In this document: piece after piece, positions 13,339-27,296 of the stretch
Position numbering within the stretch: the stretch's first letter is position 1
Layout: each line of letters starts with the position of its first letter
Assembly (NCBI GenBank): GCA_037833965.1
Contig: AP031354.1
Location: 12,068,001 to 12,132,000 of the forward strand
DNA: 64,000 nt
Reading direction: 5' to 3'
DNA from: Marchantia polymorpha subsp. ruderalis
Lineage: Eukaryota; Streptophyta; Marchantiopsida; Marchantiales; Marchantiaceae
Made by a program: the position numbers and the translations under genes
Notes under the pieces: generated by a model
What the model saw: the letters and a program-made list of their open reading frames with translations, nothing else
Told to the model about the DNA's origin: nothing
Database searches by the model: none

Positions 13339-16300
13339 GTGATCAAAACAATGAGCTTGGAGAAGGTTCTCAAACCAAAATCCTTGAATGTTGATGATGA
13401 GGATTCGAATGAAATTCAAGATCAAGCTGTGAGTATTGTTACTTTCTATTTGAAGCCAAATGTGTTGAAACAAGTCAAGAAATTGGAAACTGTAACAGCT
13501 ATGTTTCAAGCGCTTCAAACAAAATATCACATGAAAGAGTTGTCAAATCAGCTTTTCACATCGTTGAAACTAATGATCTTCAAAATGATTGAAGTTACAA
13601 AGATCTAGGACCACATTGATGCTTTTAATTATTTATCGATGAATCTTTGAACTCGGATGAGAATTTGAGTGATGAAAAAAAGACATTGTAGCTTTTGAGC
13701 TTCTAACCAGCCTCATATCACACTCTATCTCATGTGTTGCTTCATCGAGACAAAGAGAACATTACTTACAACAAAGTAGTAATATTTTTGTTGACGGACG
13801 ACATCCAACAAAATCTAGTTTCTTCTTCAACATCTTGTTCTTCTTTTACTGACCTCTACGTCAATTGTGGAAGATTATAGAAGCGATTCACTAGCGTGAA
13901 CAAGTCGCAAAATCAAATTTAAGTGAAGGAAAGGTAACAAGAAGGAAATGAAGTGTTGGAAGTATGGCAAGTATGGCCATATGAAAAAGTATTGTCGTAG
14001 TAAATTGCAGGAAAAGAGAGAAATATGTTGGTCTCTTTGCAAATGTTGTGATCAACAATGATGAAGGCTATGACTTGTGAACATCTTTCCTCACTAAGAG
14101 AGATGAATGGATTTTTGAACTCCGTTTGCTCTTAGCACGTGTGTTTTATGAGATAATTTTTTATTACTTATGCATCATCTCAAGGTTTAGTCTTATTGAA
14201 AAATGATCACTCTTGTAACATTGATGATATTGGATCCATTCGGATTCAAATGTTTGATGTATAATTACTAACATTGATTTCACTTGGGGAGGTTAACATA
14301 AGAGGCTTTCATTGATGTCACTATTGAAAATGTTCTAACGTGATAATGAAAGCTTACAAGCGGAAAAATCTCTACATCTTGGAGGGATCTACAATTTTTG
14401 ATGAGGTCTATGCTACGACACCATTGAAGGATGAGACCTGATTATGACATGCTTGTCTTGGCCACATGAGTGAAAAAGGTATGAACATTTGACACAAACA
14501 AAATTTATTATGCAGCTTGAGGTTTTGCAAGCTTGGTATCTGTGAGTATTGTGTATTTGGAAAGCACAAGGGACGTGCTTTTGGAATTAATGTTCATAAT
14601 TACAAGAAAGTTCTTGAGTATGTTCATTTTGTATGTGGGTTTCTTCTTCTATTGCCTCACATTTTGAAAAGAAGTACTATATTACGTTAATTGATGACTA
14701 CTCAAGGTATATGTGGATCTACTTTCTTCCACGCAAGTGTGATGTCTTTTTCACTTTTAAGAAGGGAAAAGCCTAAGTTGAGACTCAAACATGAAAGAAG
14801 ATGAACTTTTTGCAATTGGATAAGGGCGGGGAGTAAGTGTCTTATGAGTTTTGCGTGTTTTGTTAAAAAGAGAGGGTTACCCGTCATTTCACCAATGTTT
14901 ATACTCCACAACAATATGACGTGTAAGAGAAGCTCAATCGAAGGCTGTTGGATAGATCACGGAGTATGTTGAGCAATGTTGGTTTAGCACATATTTTCTG
15001 GGCCAAAGCCATCTGTTTGAAATGTGGCATAAACGGAATGCTGATTACTCTTATCTTAGAGTGTTTGGATGTGATGCTTATGCACATGTTTTGGACTTCA
15101 AGTACTAAGCGCGATCCCAAGGCTACAAAATGTATTTTTCTTGGTTATCAGCGTGATGCCAAATTATACCGGCTTTGGAATTCAGTAAGTTGTAAACTTG
15201 TTGTTATTAGAGATTTTTCTTTTGATGAGTCCAAATCATCAAAAGAGGGAGAGATTGTTGATAATGTTACTAACAAAGGCCAATTATCATACCCAAACAT
15301 CATTGAAAGTGAGATTTTTCATGAAATTTTTTATGATGGGCCGCAAGGAGGCGCTCCAGAAGTAAAAGGCAAGACAAAAGAGCAAGAGTTTGATCCTGAA
15401 GAGATCCATGAGAAGCAACACATTGCTGTTGAGCCATCATCTGAACCAACATACAGGGATCAACCAAAGTCTTTAACTGCAAGACCAACACGTGTTTATC
15501 GTGTGCCCGAAAGATACGATACTTGATTTCCTATTGAACGGACTATTAGGGACAAGAACCTACTTGTTGCTAACTCAAGAGAAGCGCTTATTACAAAGAA
15601 TGGGAGTGCGTAGTTTCATACTGAATTTCAATCAATCTTGGAGAAGATTGATTGGGATGTAGCAATGCAAAAGCGAATGAAATCACTTCATGACAACAAG
15701 ACTTGGAAACTCGTGGAGTTGTCCAATGATAAACGAGCTATAGATTGCAAGTGGATCTACACGATGAAGGATGGATCTACTGTACAGCTGAAAAAATCTT
15801 CAAGGCAAGGTTGGTGGCCAATGGCTTTGAATTGCAATAGAGCATCAACAACACTAAGGTTTTTTCACACGTTGCTAAGTTTTCAATTATATGCTTATTG
15901 TGTGCACTTGTCACATTATTTGATCTACTTGTCAACAAGATCGATGTTGTTATAGTCTTTTTGCATGGAGCGTTGGACGAAATGATTTACATAAGACAAC
16001 CGGAGGGTTTTTTGAAGAGAGAAAAGGAACGTCTGGTTTGTCGGTTTTTTAAATCTTTATATGGGCTTAAGCAAAGTTCATGACTATGGAACAAATATTT
16101 TGATGAGTTCATGCAACGCAAGGCTTCATAAAAGTTCATATGACACTTGTGTGTACATGAAGCGTGTTACTAATAGGTTTTGGCTTCATATTACTTGTGC
16201 TGTATGTAAATGTCATGCTTATTATCGCTTATGATAGGTATGAGATTATTAAACTCAAAGTCCAACTAAGATCCGAGTTTAATATTAACAATCTAGGTGC

Positions 16301-17176
16301 TACTAAGCGTATTCTATGCAACGAAGGAACGGATCATCAAGAAAACTTTGGTTGACATAGACGCGGTATGTAGAGAAAGCACTTGCTAGGTTTAACATGT
16401 CAAATGCTAAAGTTGTAAGTACTCAATTAGTTGCATACTTTAAGATTTTGGCAGCTTTATGTCCAACTGATGCAATTGAAAAAAGATTGATATCTTCTAT
16501 TTCTTATGAAATTGCACTTGGCAGCATTATGTATCTAATGGTACGCACTAGACCTAATATATCATATGCAGTTGAGAAGGTGAATAGACACATGTCAAAT
16601 TCCGGATAAGAGCATTGGAAACTTGTGAAGTGAATAATGAGGTATATCAAGGGTTCTCTTGATATTGGATTATTGTTTTGACGCACGATCAAACAATGCA
16701 AATTTGCTCTAGGGGTATGTTGATGCTAATTATGGATGAATGATACATAAACGAAGATCAACAACTAGATATGTTTAAACTCTTGCTGGTGGATGCATAA
16801 GTTGGAGATCCACACTTCAAAAATGCATTTTCAGTCGTTCACATACGCTGAATACGTTGCGGCAGCTGAAGAAGAGAAAGCTTGTTCAATCTAGTTGACA
16901 AGTTGGTCACTGAAATGATGATGCCACACATAATGTGAATCTTTATTGTGGCAACCAGAGTGCATTTCATCTAGCATCAAACATTGTGATGGATGGTAGG
17001 ATAAAGCACATTGACATCCTATATCATTATATTAGACATGCGGCGTCCGATAATGCGCTTAAGCTCATTAAAATTGATAGTAAGCTCAATCCTCCCAACG
17101 CATTGACCAAAGTGATTTCATTAAAAAGTTTTTTCAAGAATTGTGCAAAGTTGCAAATTTTTCATAGAAATGGTTA
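13339..17176 (+). pseudogene. Copia gag-pol polyprotein, multiply disrupted
   Basis: The interior encodes fragments of one polyprotein. A gag segment occupies 13,339-13,608. A zinc knuckle near 13,948-13,998 has its second Cys changed to Tyr (CWKYGKYGHMKKYC). A pre-integrase segment near 14,445-14,600 contains LGHMSEKGM and CEYCVFGKHKG. Integrase covers about 14,600-15,150 and reverse transcriptase about 15,630-16,360. RNase H ends at 17,176 with the YCGNQSAFHLASN and KHIDILYHYIR motifs. The reverse-transcriptase catalytic box, normally YVDD, reads YVNV at about 16,206-16,217, and the RNase H CDN motif reads CGN. Stops and frameshifts separate every segment. It cannot encode active enzymes. 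Confidence 0.9.
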
Positions 17177-17348
17177 ATCTTGTAACTTTTGTACATGTAT
17201 TTTCCATCCATTTTTTACCGGTTGCTGTTTAGTTCCAATTAACTCTCGACTTTAAAGAAAAAGCGTGATTTAGCTTTACTTTCCATAACCTCCAGCAGAT
17301 ATTCATGTGGATTGCGTTAGTTAGCATTGCATCTCTCCAAGACTTTAG

Positions 17349-17359
17349 TAAATGGGTAT
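17349..17359 (+). other. Polypurine tract remnant of the copia element
   Basis: TAAATGGGTAT lies directly before the 3' LTR. In copia elements a purine run ending in GGGAGATTG usually occupies this place, so this is read as an eroded plus-strand primer site. Confidence 0.5.
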
Positions 17360-17360
17360 T

Positions 17361-17667
17361 TTTTAGGTTAATTTTATCTTGGATTAATTATCTAGTTAGT
17401 TTTAATCCTGATTAGCAAAGTTAATCGTGGTTAGGTTAGCTAAAGTGTGCATCTTATCTCTTCTTGTATAGAAGAGAGAAAATTTCATTCACTACATACA
17501 ATTTAGAGTTGCACTTTGAAAGTGAGTAGGATGAAGTATAACTTGGTTATGAAGGCCGTGTATACACATGTGTTTTAGTGAAGTTTCTACTCTTGGAAAA
17601 TGAACCACATTATCTCGTTGTTGTGATTGTCTTGAGTGCTAATCAATCTTTGTGGTTGGACTTTTCA
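17361..17667 (+). repeat. 3' LTR of the copia element
   Basis: It begins TTTTAGGTTAATTT (from an ancestral TGTTAGG by inference) and ends GGACTTTTCA, immediately followed by TATTT. It aligns with the 5' LTR but carries a deletion of roughly a dozen bases near 17,600 and many substitutions. Confidence 0.9.
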
Positions 17668-20600
17668 TATTTAACAATTGTTTAAATCACTTTATATCCA
17701 TCATTTGATCAATATCTTTAGCATTATATATTTATTGTCTTTCAAAATCAATATCATCATTTTTATGTCACTTTTATCATTTGTATTAGATATTAGTATT
17801 ATTATTTTTCATAAAGTGTGCATTTAGTCATTGACATTTCTATTTTTTGATTTATTTAGACATTATTTGTGTTATACAAAAATATTTGTTACTTTAGCTG
17901 ATTTGCTTTGATTTCTGAGCTTTGATTTTATTAAATAGTATTTATTATTACACAAACAAGTACATTTGTGTTAGCAATTGGCAGCATTAAATTTTAAATA
18001 TAAGCATATAAATTGTCATTTTAATCTATCTCAAATTTTCAAACAATTGAACAAACAAAAATAAAACTTTGCTCATATAATGTTCATTCATGCGTTGATG
18101 AGCATTTCATACATGTTCAATAGATTTGTATTAAATATATACCAATTTTTGAATTTGAATCATTGCTAGAACACCTTATAATGAATTTCACAAACTCCAT
18201 CAGTTTGTGAATTCATTATAAGGTGTTCTAGCAACAACATGCTTGATCTAAAGAACTAGAATAGCTTCAATGATTAAACACCTCATTAGAAAATCAAAAT
18301 TGCTATTAAAGGTACTTTTGAAAGTAATTTTGAATTTGAATTGATAAAAAAAATTTTGTGGCAACAATATGAGTCGAGTATTGTGTATGTATATCATTTT
18401 TGTTGCTAGCTTATATTTATTTAAGTTGCTTGTGAAAGACAAAGATGAATCAAACACATCATTTTATTCTTGATACAAAGATGTTCAAATTACCTTGTTG
18501 ATAGATGTAGCAATCGCAAAACTAAATTAACAAGATAACAATGGTTGATGTAATTTTTTCATGAGTTTAACAAACTACTTCAAAAAATTCATTGTTGCAT
18601 TGGCAAAATCTTTAATTAAAAAAAGTGAGTTTCTACATTGGAAACTTTTGGACAAATATTTCAATGTAGATATCCACATTCTTTAATTGTAAAGTTAAAA
18701 AAATAATTGCATTGCGTATTGCAGCAATTAATTATAATTATTTTTTGAATTTTTCATCCATGAATGTTAAACAATGCAAGTTATATTTGAATGACAATTG
18801 CTATTAATATTCAAGATAAACATACTAGCATAAATTATAGATTTTGGTGTCAAATATTCATCATCTTGTGAGAACAAATTCACATTTAAAATTTTTTGAA
18901 AATAAAATTGTGATTTCATGCTAATTTATTTGTCTCTAGTTAATTGAAACTAAAGTAGAGATTATTTTAGATGAAAATATAGTTTCATCATAATGAACTA
19001 TCTAAAATTGTCACGTCAATAATATGTATGCTTGATAGATAGGAAATAAATATGTTAACTGTCAACCATACGCAAACAACACGTGTGCTTTTTAGTGTTA
19101 TGCACCATGCTATCAATCCACCATAAGTATAATACATGACAGGATGAAATCTAATTCCTTTTCTGAATCTAAAATGATTCCTTGTAAAGAAAATCATTTT
19201 AGATTTATATCATCTTAAGAGTTTGTGTTTTATGTTTGAATAAATTATTCACTTGTACTTAGTGTCATATCTATAATCATTAATTTAAAATTAGATACAT
19301 CCATACAAATAAAAATTGTACAGTTCAAAATATTCAAATAACATTAAATTATTAATTTATTTTGATTGAACATCATAATTTTGAAAATATGAAATTTAAA
19401 ATTGGCAAATATTCTCTAGCAAAAACAAAATATTGCACAATTTTTAAACATCAACAAAGTCCAAAAAAACTTGTTTATTAAACAGATAAATATTTTTCTT
19501 GATTTAAAAACCAAAAAATAATCTTTTGCTAAAAATTCAAATGTTCTTGCAAAATTTTATGTCAACATATGTTTAAATGAATAAGTGAAAATATTTTAAA
19601 TGAATCAAGAACATATCAACAATAAAAAAACAAAACAAGTGATTCTATATTGATTTGATATTTTCTTTTCAATTTAAAGAGTGAAAAAACTTATTAAAAA
19701 TCCAAGGATTATAATTAAAAATATTTTGATGAATTTGATGTATGTCAATTGCTTTAAAGCCACTTGTTATCAAAAGTTTTTGTGATTCAAATGAAGTTAT
19801 GGTCATGCAGTCTAGTATCTGATGATGGTGATAATGTAAGACTGCATGTTGGCAAAATTCATGTGTCAACAGAGCTGATGCCACCACAAAGAGTTTCGAC
19901 TTGAATACTTTGCAGGATGAGGTCTAAAATTTAGTTAAAATATATTATATATTTTATAATTTAATCAAAAACTGTAATGATTTATTATTTGAATAATTAT
20001 CAAAAAATAAATGTAAAATATTTTACTTCAATTGATGTTTTATTCGATTGATATAAGCTAAAATTTAAATTTGGTCTTAGTTTGATATTTATTTCTTATC
20101 AAATCCAAACTAGCACATTATTTTTTATATTTTCTTTGAAAAATTAAACACTTCTAAAGATTAAATTTTTTATCAATAAATAGATAAAAATCCAATATTT
20201 TAAATAATTTAATGATATTTTAAAGTGCATTCATTTATTAAAAATTATTCATATTCATTGATATTAGATCTGACAAGATGTAATTACATCATGAAAGAAA
20301 ATTTACTACAATCTATTTCTTAATATTATGATAAATATTTTTTTAAAACAAATATGTTTGAATAACTTTGAATCCTAGTATACAAAATTTTAAAAGAACT
20401 TTTCTATAAAAACTTAGTTTCAATAAAATATTAAAATAAAATTAATATTAATTTTTTATCACTGTATGTTATAACTAGGTACTTTTTGTTTGATATTCAA
20501 AATATGAATAACTAATCCTATCAACTTGTAATAAATTATAAATTAATTTTAAAATATTTATTCATATGTTCATAGTTATAAGTCATGTTGTGAGTCCATG

Positions 20601-22586
20601 AAATTTTTTAAGTGATGAAGATTAAATTTCTAAATATATTTATATATAATCATTTTATCAGAAATATAATGTTATTATCAACTTTTCTTTTGTTTATTTA
20701 ATTTTATCATATATTTTTAAAAATTTTGTGTTTTTAATGTGAATTGACAAGACAATAATGTCTCATTTTCAAATTTTGCATGGTGTATAAAGTCATGAAG
20801 ATGATTGATTCGCTTGTAAAATGATAAGTAGAAATTATTTTCGGATTCCAATTATGCATATAAATGAAACAAATTAATATATATGACACATTAATGACAA
20901 CTCTATTGAAGTATACTCTTCATCAGAAGTGCTGTCTATAAACAAAGAAGTAACTGTTTAATAACTTAAAGTAAGAAGTAACAAAGAAATAACTTGAAAA
21001 TTTTACTATGAAAATATAATGTATAACCGAAAAATACCAGTAAAATAAACTTATATAATACAGAAAGAAAAAAAAAATTACATTATTAAAAATCTTTGGA
21101 TTTGATTTTACTAAAAAATTTAGTTTTTTAATTTTAAATTCCAAATTATTTCCAAGCTTAATGCCTTGATTAATTCAAGTATGAAGTTGGTATTTTGCAA
21201 ATCTTTTGAGCATTAAATTTTTTCATTGGCAACAATTAAGTTAAGATCTTAAAATATGGCTATTCATCAATAATTATATAAATCATATTTTAATTTTAAA
21301 TATCAATTCAATAATTGATTGAAGAATTTTTGATTAAAAACTTCATGATATTTATTTGCAATTGGCCAACAATATTTATTATTCACCCAATTTTACACTA
21401 TTGATCATTTAAGCAATTTATTTTTTAACTATGTTTGAAAAACTTTGAACATGAAAAATATATATGCATTATCATAAATATCATTATTTACATGTACAAA
21501 TAAAACTTATTAGTCATCTACTTTTCAAATATAAAATTCTTATGCAAATAATAAAAGAATTAGAGTTTATGACACATGGTGTTGTTATGCATGCAGATAA
21601 TAAATCACATATACAGATTTTGTCAAGTTAGATCATAATCAGAGAATATAATATATATTTGAACAAATTTTCAACAAAATGAACAAAATAAATAAATATT
21701 TGTAACATAACAAAATTTAAAAGAAAATTTTCATCAATCAAACTAAAAATAATTTGAGATTAAATAAATATTTTTAAAAATTCATGTAAGTAAAAAAAGA
21801 GAAGTCAATTGATTCTTACTACAAACATCTTTCTTGAATAACAAATTTTTTGGGTGAATGAACATGTCCAATCTTTTGGATACATTTGAGTTGGAAAGAG
21901 TATGAATCACTCTAAGACGGCCAAAGATTTTGTAAACCAACAAGCTCAACAAAAGCTAGGATTGCAAAATCAATGCTTCCTTTGATGCTACTTTTTACAA
22001 AGTTGGGATTTTTTCATCAAGTTGATTTTTCAAGCCTAGCTCAAATGCTGCTTTTTACTTCATATATAATCAAATATTTAAGATGTAAGTACTTCTTGTC
22101 ATTAAACGTCCAAAAATTTGTGTACAAACAAAATGCCATAAATTTACACAAAAAATTTACTGTGCGTGAACAAAAAGCAAGAAAAATGTCCTTGTACTCT
22201 TAGCCAAGTAACTTTTCACATCTACCCATTGATGTGACAACTCAAGTAGTAAGTTTATCCATATAATCCAGACTAAGAGTTTTTTTGATACATATTATAT
22301 ACGAGGACAAGATGTAGCTCACTCGAAACATTGTTTTAAACTTTTTCAATTAAACATTATGTCCGTGAACGTAGTCAAAGTCAAATCTACATGCATGTTT
22401 GAATGTGAAGATTTTTCTTACGCATTTAATGTAACAATTGATACCAGCGTCACAAAGTTTAGATTTTGAATGAGATTTCAATACACTAGATTCTCTTTGA
22501 ACGACAGTTGTAGAAAATCCTAAAAACAAAACAAAATTCATAAATTATTGACGGACATTCATTGTGAGAAAGAATTAAGACAAGGC
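17668..22586. other. AT-rich intergenic DNA
   Basis: No supported gene. The translations at 18,988-19,197 and 21,973-22,203 have no domain I recognise and no plausible exon context. One foldback (18,163-18,234) stands out and is listed separately. Confidence 0.55.
18163..18234. repeat. Strong 72-nt inverted repeat (foldback)
   Basis: Arms of about 33-34 nt, beginning TTGCTAGAACACC and ending GGTGTTCTAGCAA, are perfect reverse complements except for one extra T in the left arm. They are separated by a loop of about 5 nt (CCATC). The stem is far longer than chance would give even in AT-rich DNA. It could be a short MITE, a palindromic duplication, or the hairpin of a small-RNA precursor. The sequence alone does not decide. 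Confidence 0.85.
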
Positions 22587-23339
22587 TGTAATATCAATTG
22601 TTGAATGTGTGAAGTAATGTTAGAAGTGCCCAAGATGTCAATCATGATTAGTTTAGGTATAACTAAGTCTAGCTAGTTATAATTATATTTAGTTATGATA
22701 TCTATCCTTGACAAAATAAGTATGTAAATTCAAGAAAATTTAAGTGAGCACTACCATTTAGCCTTCTATCAAAGTCTAAATTCCAAATAGTGAAGACTTT
22801 GATTTCATGTTATATCTGATTGATTTGATTAAGTCAAGTTAATTGCATTGATTAGATTCAGTCTTAAGTTGATTTGATGACAAGTGGAGGTTTTAGAAAT
22901 TTGAAAGTCTCCAATGGCATATCGTCATCTCAATCTAGAAACAAGAAAAATTCTAGAATGTCTAGGTTTATCAATGGCATGTTGTCACATATTGAGTATT
23001 GATCAAATATAGCGTAATTTTATATGTAAAAGTTAGATGATGATTATCATTTGTTTTTATGGTAAATTCTTAAGTATTATAAGTAGAGAGTTAGAGAAGA
23101 AACTTTCAATCAAATTTGAAAAGTTCATTGTGTGGAAATTGTTTCATCAATATAAGTTTGAATTACATTATTACTTTTGTAGTATCGATGAGTGTTTGCA
23201 ATTGAATGATCGAATGAAAAGTAAGTGTGAAAAGATGTTTGTAATACAGACAAATTGATGATTCCTTCTCTTTTGGAACCATGATAAGCTACCCATAAGC
23301 AATCTTAGGAAATCTTGAGTGAGAATCATCCAAATATCA
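22587..23339 (+). repeat. Degenerate LTR, same family as the 53-kb solo LTR
   Basis: It starts TGTAATATC and ends CAAATATCA, and it co-aligns with the LTR at 52,911-53,770. Shared blocks include CAATGGCAT...TCGTCA/CGCCA, CAATGGCATGTTG, a TATAAG box followed by AGAGAG (23,078 onward; TATAAATAG in the other copy), GGAACCATGAT and CTTGAGTGAGA. It is more AT-rich than the other copy, consistent with long-term C-to-T loss. Length is 753 bp. Confidence 0.78.
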
Positions 23340-25800
23340 TATTTTTGTTTTGTTTTTAGAACCTCAACCAAAATTTTTTTTGAATTGTTTTGGATTCAGT
23401 TTCTTGCTCAAGAATTAATGAGTCTGTGAGAGCATATGAGCCTTACATTGAAAAATAAGGAAGCATAAGAGATTTTTTAGGGTAAAATATACTTTTTTTA
23501 TCAAATAGTTTAAAATGATACAATATAAGTAATCTTGTACAATTTGTTCACCTACACACATCATTTTGAGAAGAAAAATGAATTTGGAGATGAAAAATTT
23601 TGTTTGAAAGTATTTTTCAAAAAATTTTAGTGATTGGAAAGTGAAAGATGAGATGTGTTTCAGTTTGTATTTCAGATCCAGATCTTATTTTAGAGCAAGC
23701 CAAAGATTGAGTGTCACAACTTTAGGGGCTTTTGACGGATTCCAAAGATGAGTTCTTGAAAAAGTGTGTACAGAATTGAATATTTTCTCTCTCATTCTTA
23801 GAAACTTATGAAACTTTGCACAATTGTAAATTGAAAGCTAAGCTACGTGATGGTTAAAATTTAATTTAGAGATCACTTTGAAGCAGTAAGTTATGATCTT
23901 TTAAGTTAAGGGGACAAAAGAAAAAGAGTTAAGCGCAAAACTCTCTGCTTTGGTTATTTGCGGTTTTTGATAACTAAGAGAACGTTTTGAAAAAAACCTT
24001 TTGAGTGTTTTTCACCTTATAGAAAAATGAGTGAAAAAATGAGTTAAAAGTATAGATAATTTAAAGAACTTGAAGCCTTGTATGTTATAGTCTACTTAGA
24101 CTCCAACACAAGGAAATTCAAAGTAGAATTGAAGAGAGAGTATTAAGTCAATCTTCAAGAGTGAAACACACAACATGCTTTTATTGTGAAGAGAAGAAAC
24201 ACAAAATTGTTAGTTGCTCTTTTTGCAACAAAGATCAAAAAGTGAATAATCAAAGAAATTTGGAAGAATTGAAACTTCATGTGAGACAATTTTCTTCACT
24301 TGATTTCTAAATTGCGACTCATGATGATAATTGTAAAGTGATTGGACTACCATCCACAACACAAATGCAGCGGAGTAAAGTCACTCATTGAATCATTTGT
24401 GAAAGGTCTGGATAACAAACATAGTGAGAAGAAGGAGAGGTAGATCTCACATGACTCAAGTTCTAATTGAAGATGGAGATCATCATTTGGATTATTGAAA
24501 AGATGTTGATGAGAGTAAGATTCAATGTGTGTTTATGAGAAGAAAAAACTTGGCTATCTTTGAGCAATTAATTACTTTTGTGTTGTTATTGATGAACTAC
24601 TCAAAAAAAAATTTAGTGTTGTTTGTGTTATAATAAAAACTTCCATATAAATTTCCAAAAGGAACAAAATGATGGGAATTGGAAAAGCTTTTGATGTTTT
24701 ATGGGAAAAACATGAAGATTTAAAATCTTTTGTTATGAACTTCAAACAGTTTTGCATAGAAAATAATGAAAGAAAGAAGGACGAGTGGGTTATGCTTTTG
24801 CCGGATTTTTTGGAGTATATAGCCTCAAGTGCTAAAATGAATACAAGAAGAAGCAAGTGGAAACATTGACGAAGAATCTCATATAAGGTTTTTCCGTCAA
24901 TGAAAGTTACAAAAAACTGCTGTGTGAAGTCATCTTCTTGAAGCAAGAGGTCAATGAGAAGGTGAGATCCTATGTTGAGAGAATCAAGAAGCTAGAATCA
25001 AGATTTTGCATGGTGGTAAAGAAAAATAGAAATGAAGTTTATTTTATAATGATGGAGATAAGCGCGATGCTCACATAGAATTTTGTTGGAGGTTTGAAAC
25101 TTGAAATTAAAGAATAGAATAGATATAAAATGTTCTATTTTTAAAGTGAATTCATTCAAATTGCTATTAGAATAGGGGATGTTTAGAAGATAGTGATTTT
25201 AGCTTGGTGGCTAGAGAAGTAGATCCATATAATGTAAAAAGATCAAATGTCTCAATCTTGCTAGTTCATTCATCTTGCTAGTTCATTCATGAATACTACT
25301 TATGTAGATTTGCAACATGAGTTGAAATCTATCATGGAAATCTTAGTTAATATCAAAATCAAAGTAACATAATCCTAGAAGAAGAAAAACCAGAATGTAT
25401 GGGGATTATCCAAGAGATATGAAAATTATACTCTAAGAGTAAATACATCTGCAGAAACTTTGCAGTTTCTTGCTTTACTTATGAGTACTCATTTTCAGTG
25501 AAATTTTCCTTACCAAAAACAACATGATGGAGTTCAGCTCAACCACACAACGAGCCAATGATAAAGTGATAACATCTATTGATGTATTACCTCATTATTG
25601 CACATTTAAGAAGAGATAAAACTACACTAAGTTCAAGATGAACATTCTTGATCATGAGAAGAAGCGTGCAAGATTTGAGAAATAGTACATCTCCCTAGAA
25701 TACATGTTGAGTTGAAGTACACGATCAAAGGGAGTGAACCAACCAAAAATACCAAGAAAAAAGTTAGAAATGGATGGTTGTTCCATTTCGTACTCTCAAG
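23340..25800 (+). pseudogene. Decayed retrotransposon interior with gag fragments
   Basis: Directly downstream of the degenerate LTR are pieces of a gag-like protein. A zinc knuckle of the form CX2CX4HX4C (CFYCEEKKHKIVSC) lies near 24,172-24,213. A segment reading SLIESFVKGLDNKHSEKKE lies near 24,380-24,445. A 66-codon frame runs from 24,669 to 24,869. The phrase FVGGLKLEIKE, typical of gag, lies near 25,082-25,115. Stops and frameshifts are frequent. No reverse transcriptase and no 3' LTR were found, so the element is truncated or has decayed beyond recognition. An 18-bp tandem duplication (TCTTGCTAGTTCATTCA) sits near 25,257. Confidence 0.6.
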
Positions 25801-27296
25801 CTAAATATGATGTAAAGAAAAATGTAAATCCAAAAGCTTTACATGGTCACAGTTTACACCATGCACTTTCTTTTACTCCATTTATCCTCTAAGAACTACA
25901 AGCAATAATAGTGCTTCTACATGTCACATCAAAAATTTTAAAATCAAGTTTCAAAGATTTGTTTTTGGACTCATGAAGTAGCTACAATGACTCTACATGT
26001 CACGTCAATGAATTGAAATCAATTCTCAACAAACTGTGCATTATATTGTCATTTTCAGTTATTTTTACAACTACAAGAGAATTGTTGATCTTGCGTTATT
26101 CAAGATTGAATTTTCAACTTTTTATATTCCAATATTGCTTAGCTCTTTAATTTTTTATGTATTTTATTTTTAAAATTTGCTTTATGTTCATGACTAAATA
26201 AAAATAAAAATATTAAAAATGTTTTAAAATCATTTTAAATAAAAGATTTCATAATAATGTAATTCTTGGTATTTTAGATTAATTTTTTTGAATATTATTG
26301 ATAAAATAGCTTATTATAATCTTATAAACATGAAATATTACATCTTTTGCAAAATATATACTTGTAAAAACTGCAAAATAAGGGTAAGTTTTACAGTTAA
26401 AATACTTAATGATATGAACAAAACAAAAAAAACGTAATAAAAATCTCATTTTTGATACGATTTTTTTCTACTAAATGATAAAAAATAAGAGTATAGTACT
26501 AATGTTAAAAAATTTGCTACTTTATTTTTTTAATCTCGATTAAACATGTTAGCATAATTTAGTAAATGAGTTTTTAATAAATAGTGAAGACAAGATCTAA
26601 TTGTAGTTTTTGTATGTTCATAAACATGACATAGAATTAATAAATATCTGAAGTAATTTGCTTCATTCTCTCTAGATTCAATTTTTGTGAATCATTAACT
26701 AGAATAAAAATTACGTAAATTTTAAACAAAAAATTATTTCATAATAAAAATAAGAATGGTTAATGATATATTACATTTAAACTGATGATCAAATGGGAAA
26801 GAAATGAAATACAAATTATTCATATTACAAGCATGTATGTTATCTTAATAACAAAAAACGTTTTTTTCATTTGCAGATAATGTTTTTATGAACACAACAG
26901 AAATATGTGTTTTTTAATCCTATGACTAATGTTAATGTTTTAGTTCAATTGCACATGATTTTTATTTTTAAAAACAGAAAAAATATCAATCAAAATACAT
27001 TTAAGAAGCATGAAGTGCATATACAGAAAAGATTGCAATAAGCAAAAGCCTCATTGATTGCTCAAAATTGAAAAAAAAAACTATCCACATGTTCATCAAA
27101 GATAGTTGAATTTTTAGATATAAAACTACATCCAAATATTTAAAAATGATTTATTTCTTATAAGATATCAAATTTGTATTGATTCAAGAGATTAATTCTT
27201 TATTGATTTGTATATGTTTGATGTGAAATATGTTGATGAAGTTAATTACTTGTATGATATTAGAATTTTTATTGATTCAAGAAATCTATGCTTCAA
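25801..27296. other. AT-rich intergenic DNA
   Basis: No gene, RNA or repeat could be supported in this stretch. Confidence 0.5.

Larger units (their letters stand above)
11993..17667 (+). mobile_element. Ty1/copia LTR retrotransposon, full length, inactive
   Basis: Two related LTRs (11,993-12,312 and 17,361-17,667) bracket a 5-kb interior with a primer-binding site, decayed gag, zinc knuckle, integrase, reverse transcriptase and RNase H, in the copia order with integrase before reverse transcriptase. The five bases TATTT lie immediately outside both ends, which is the expected target-site duplication. The total length is 5,675 bp. The LTRs have diverged visibly and the reading frame is broken many times, so the insertion is old. 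The insertion site is AT-rich intergenic DNA. Confidence 0.92.
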
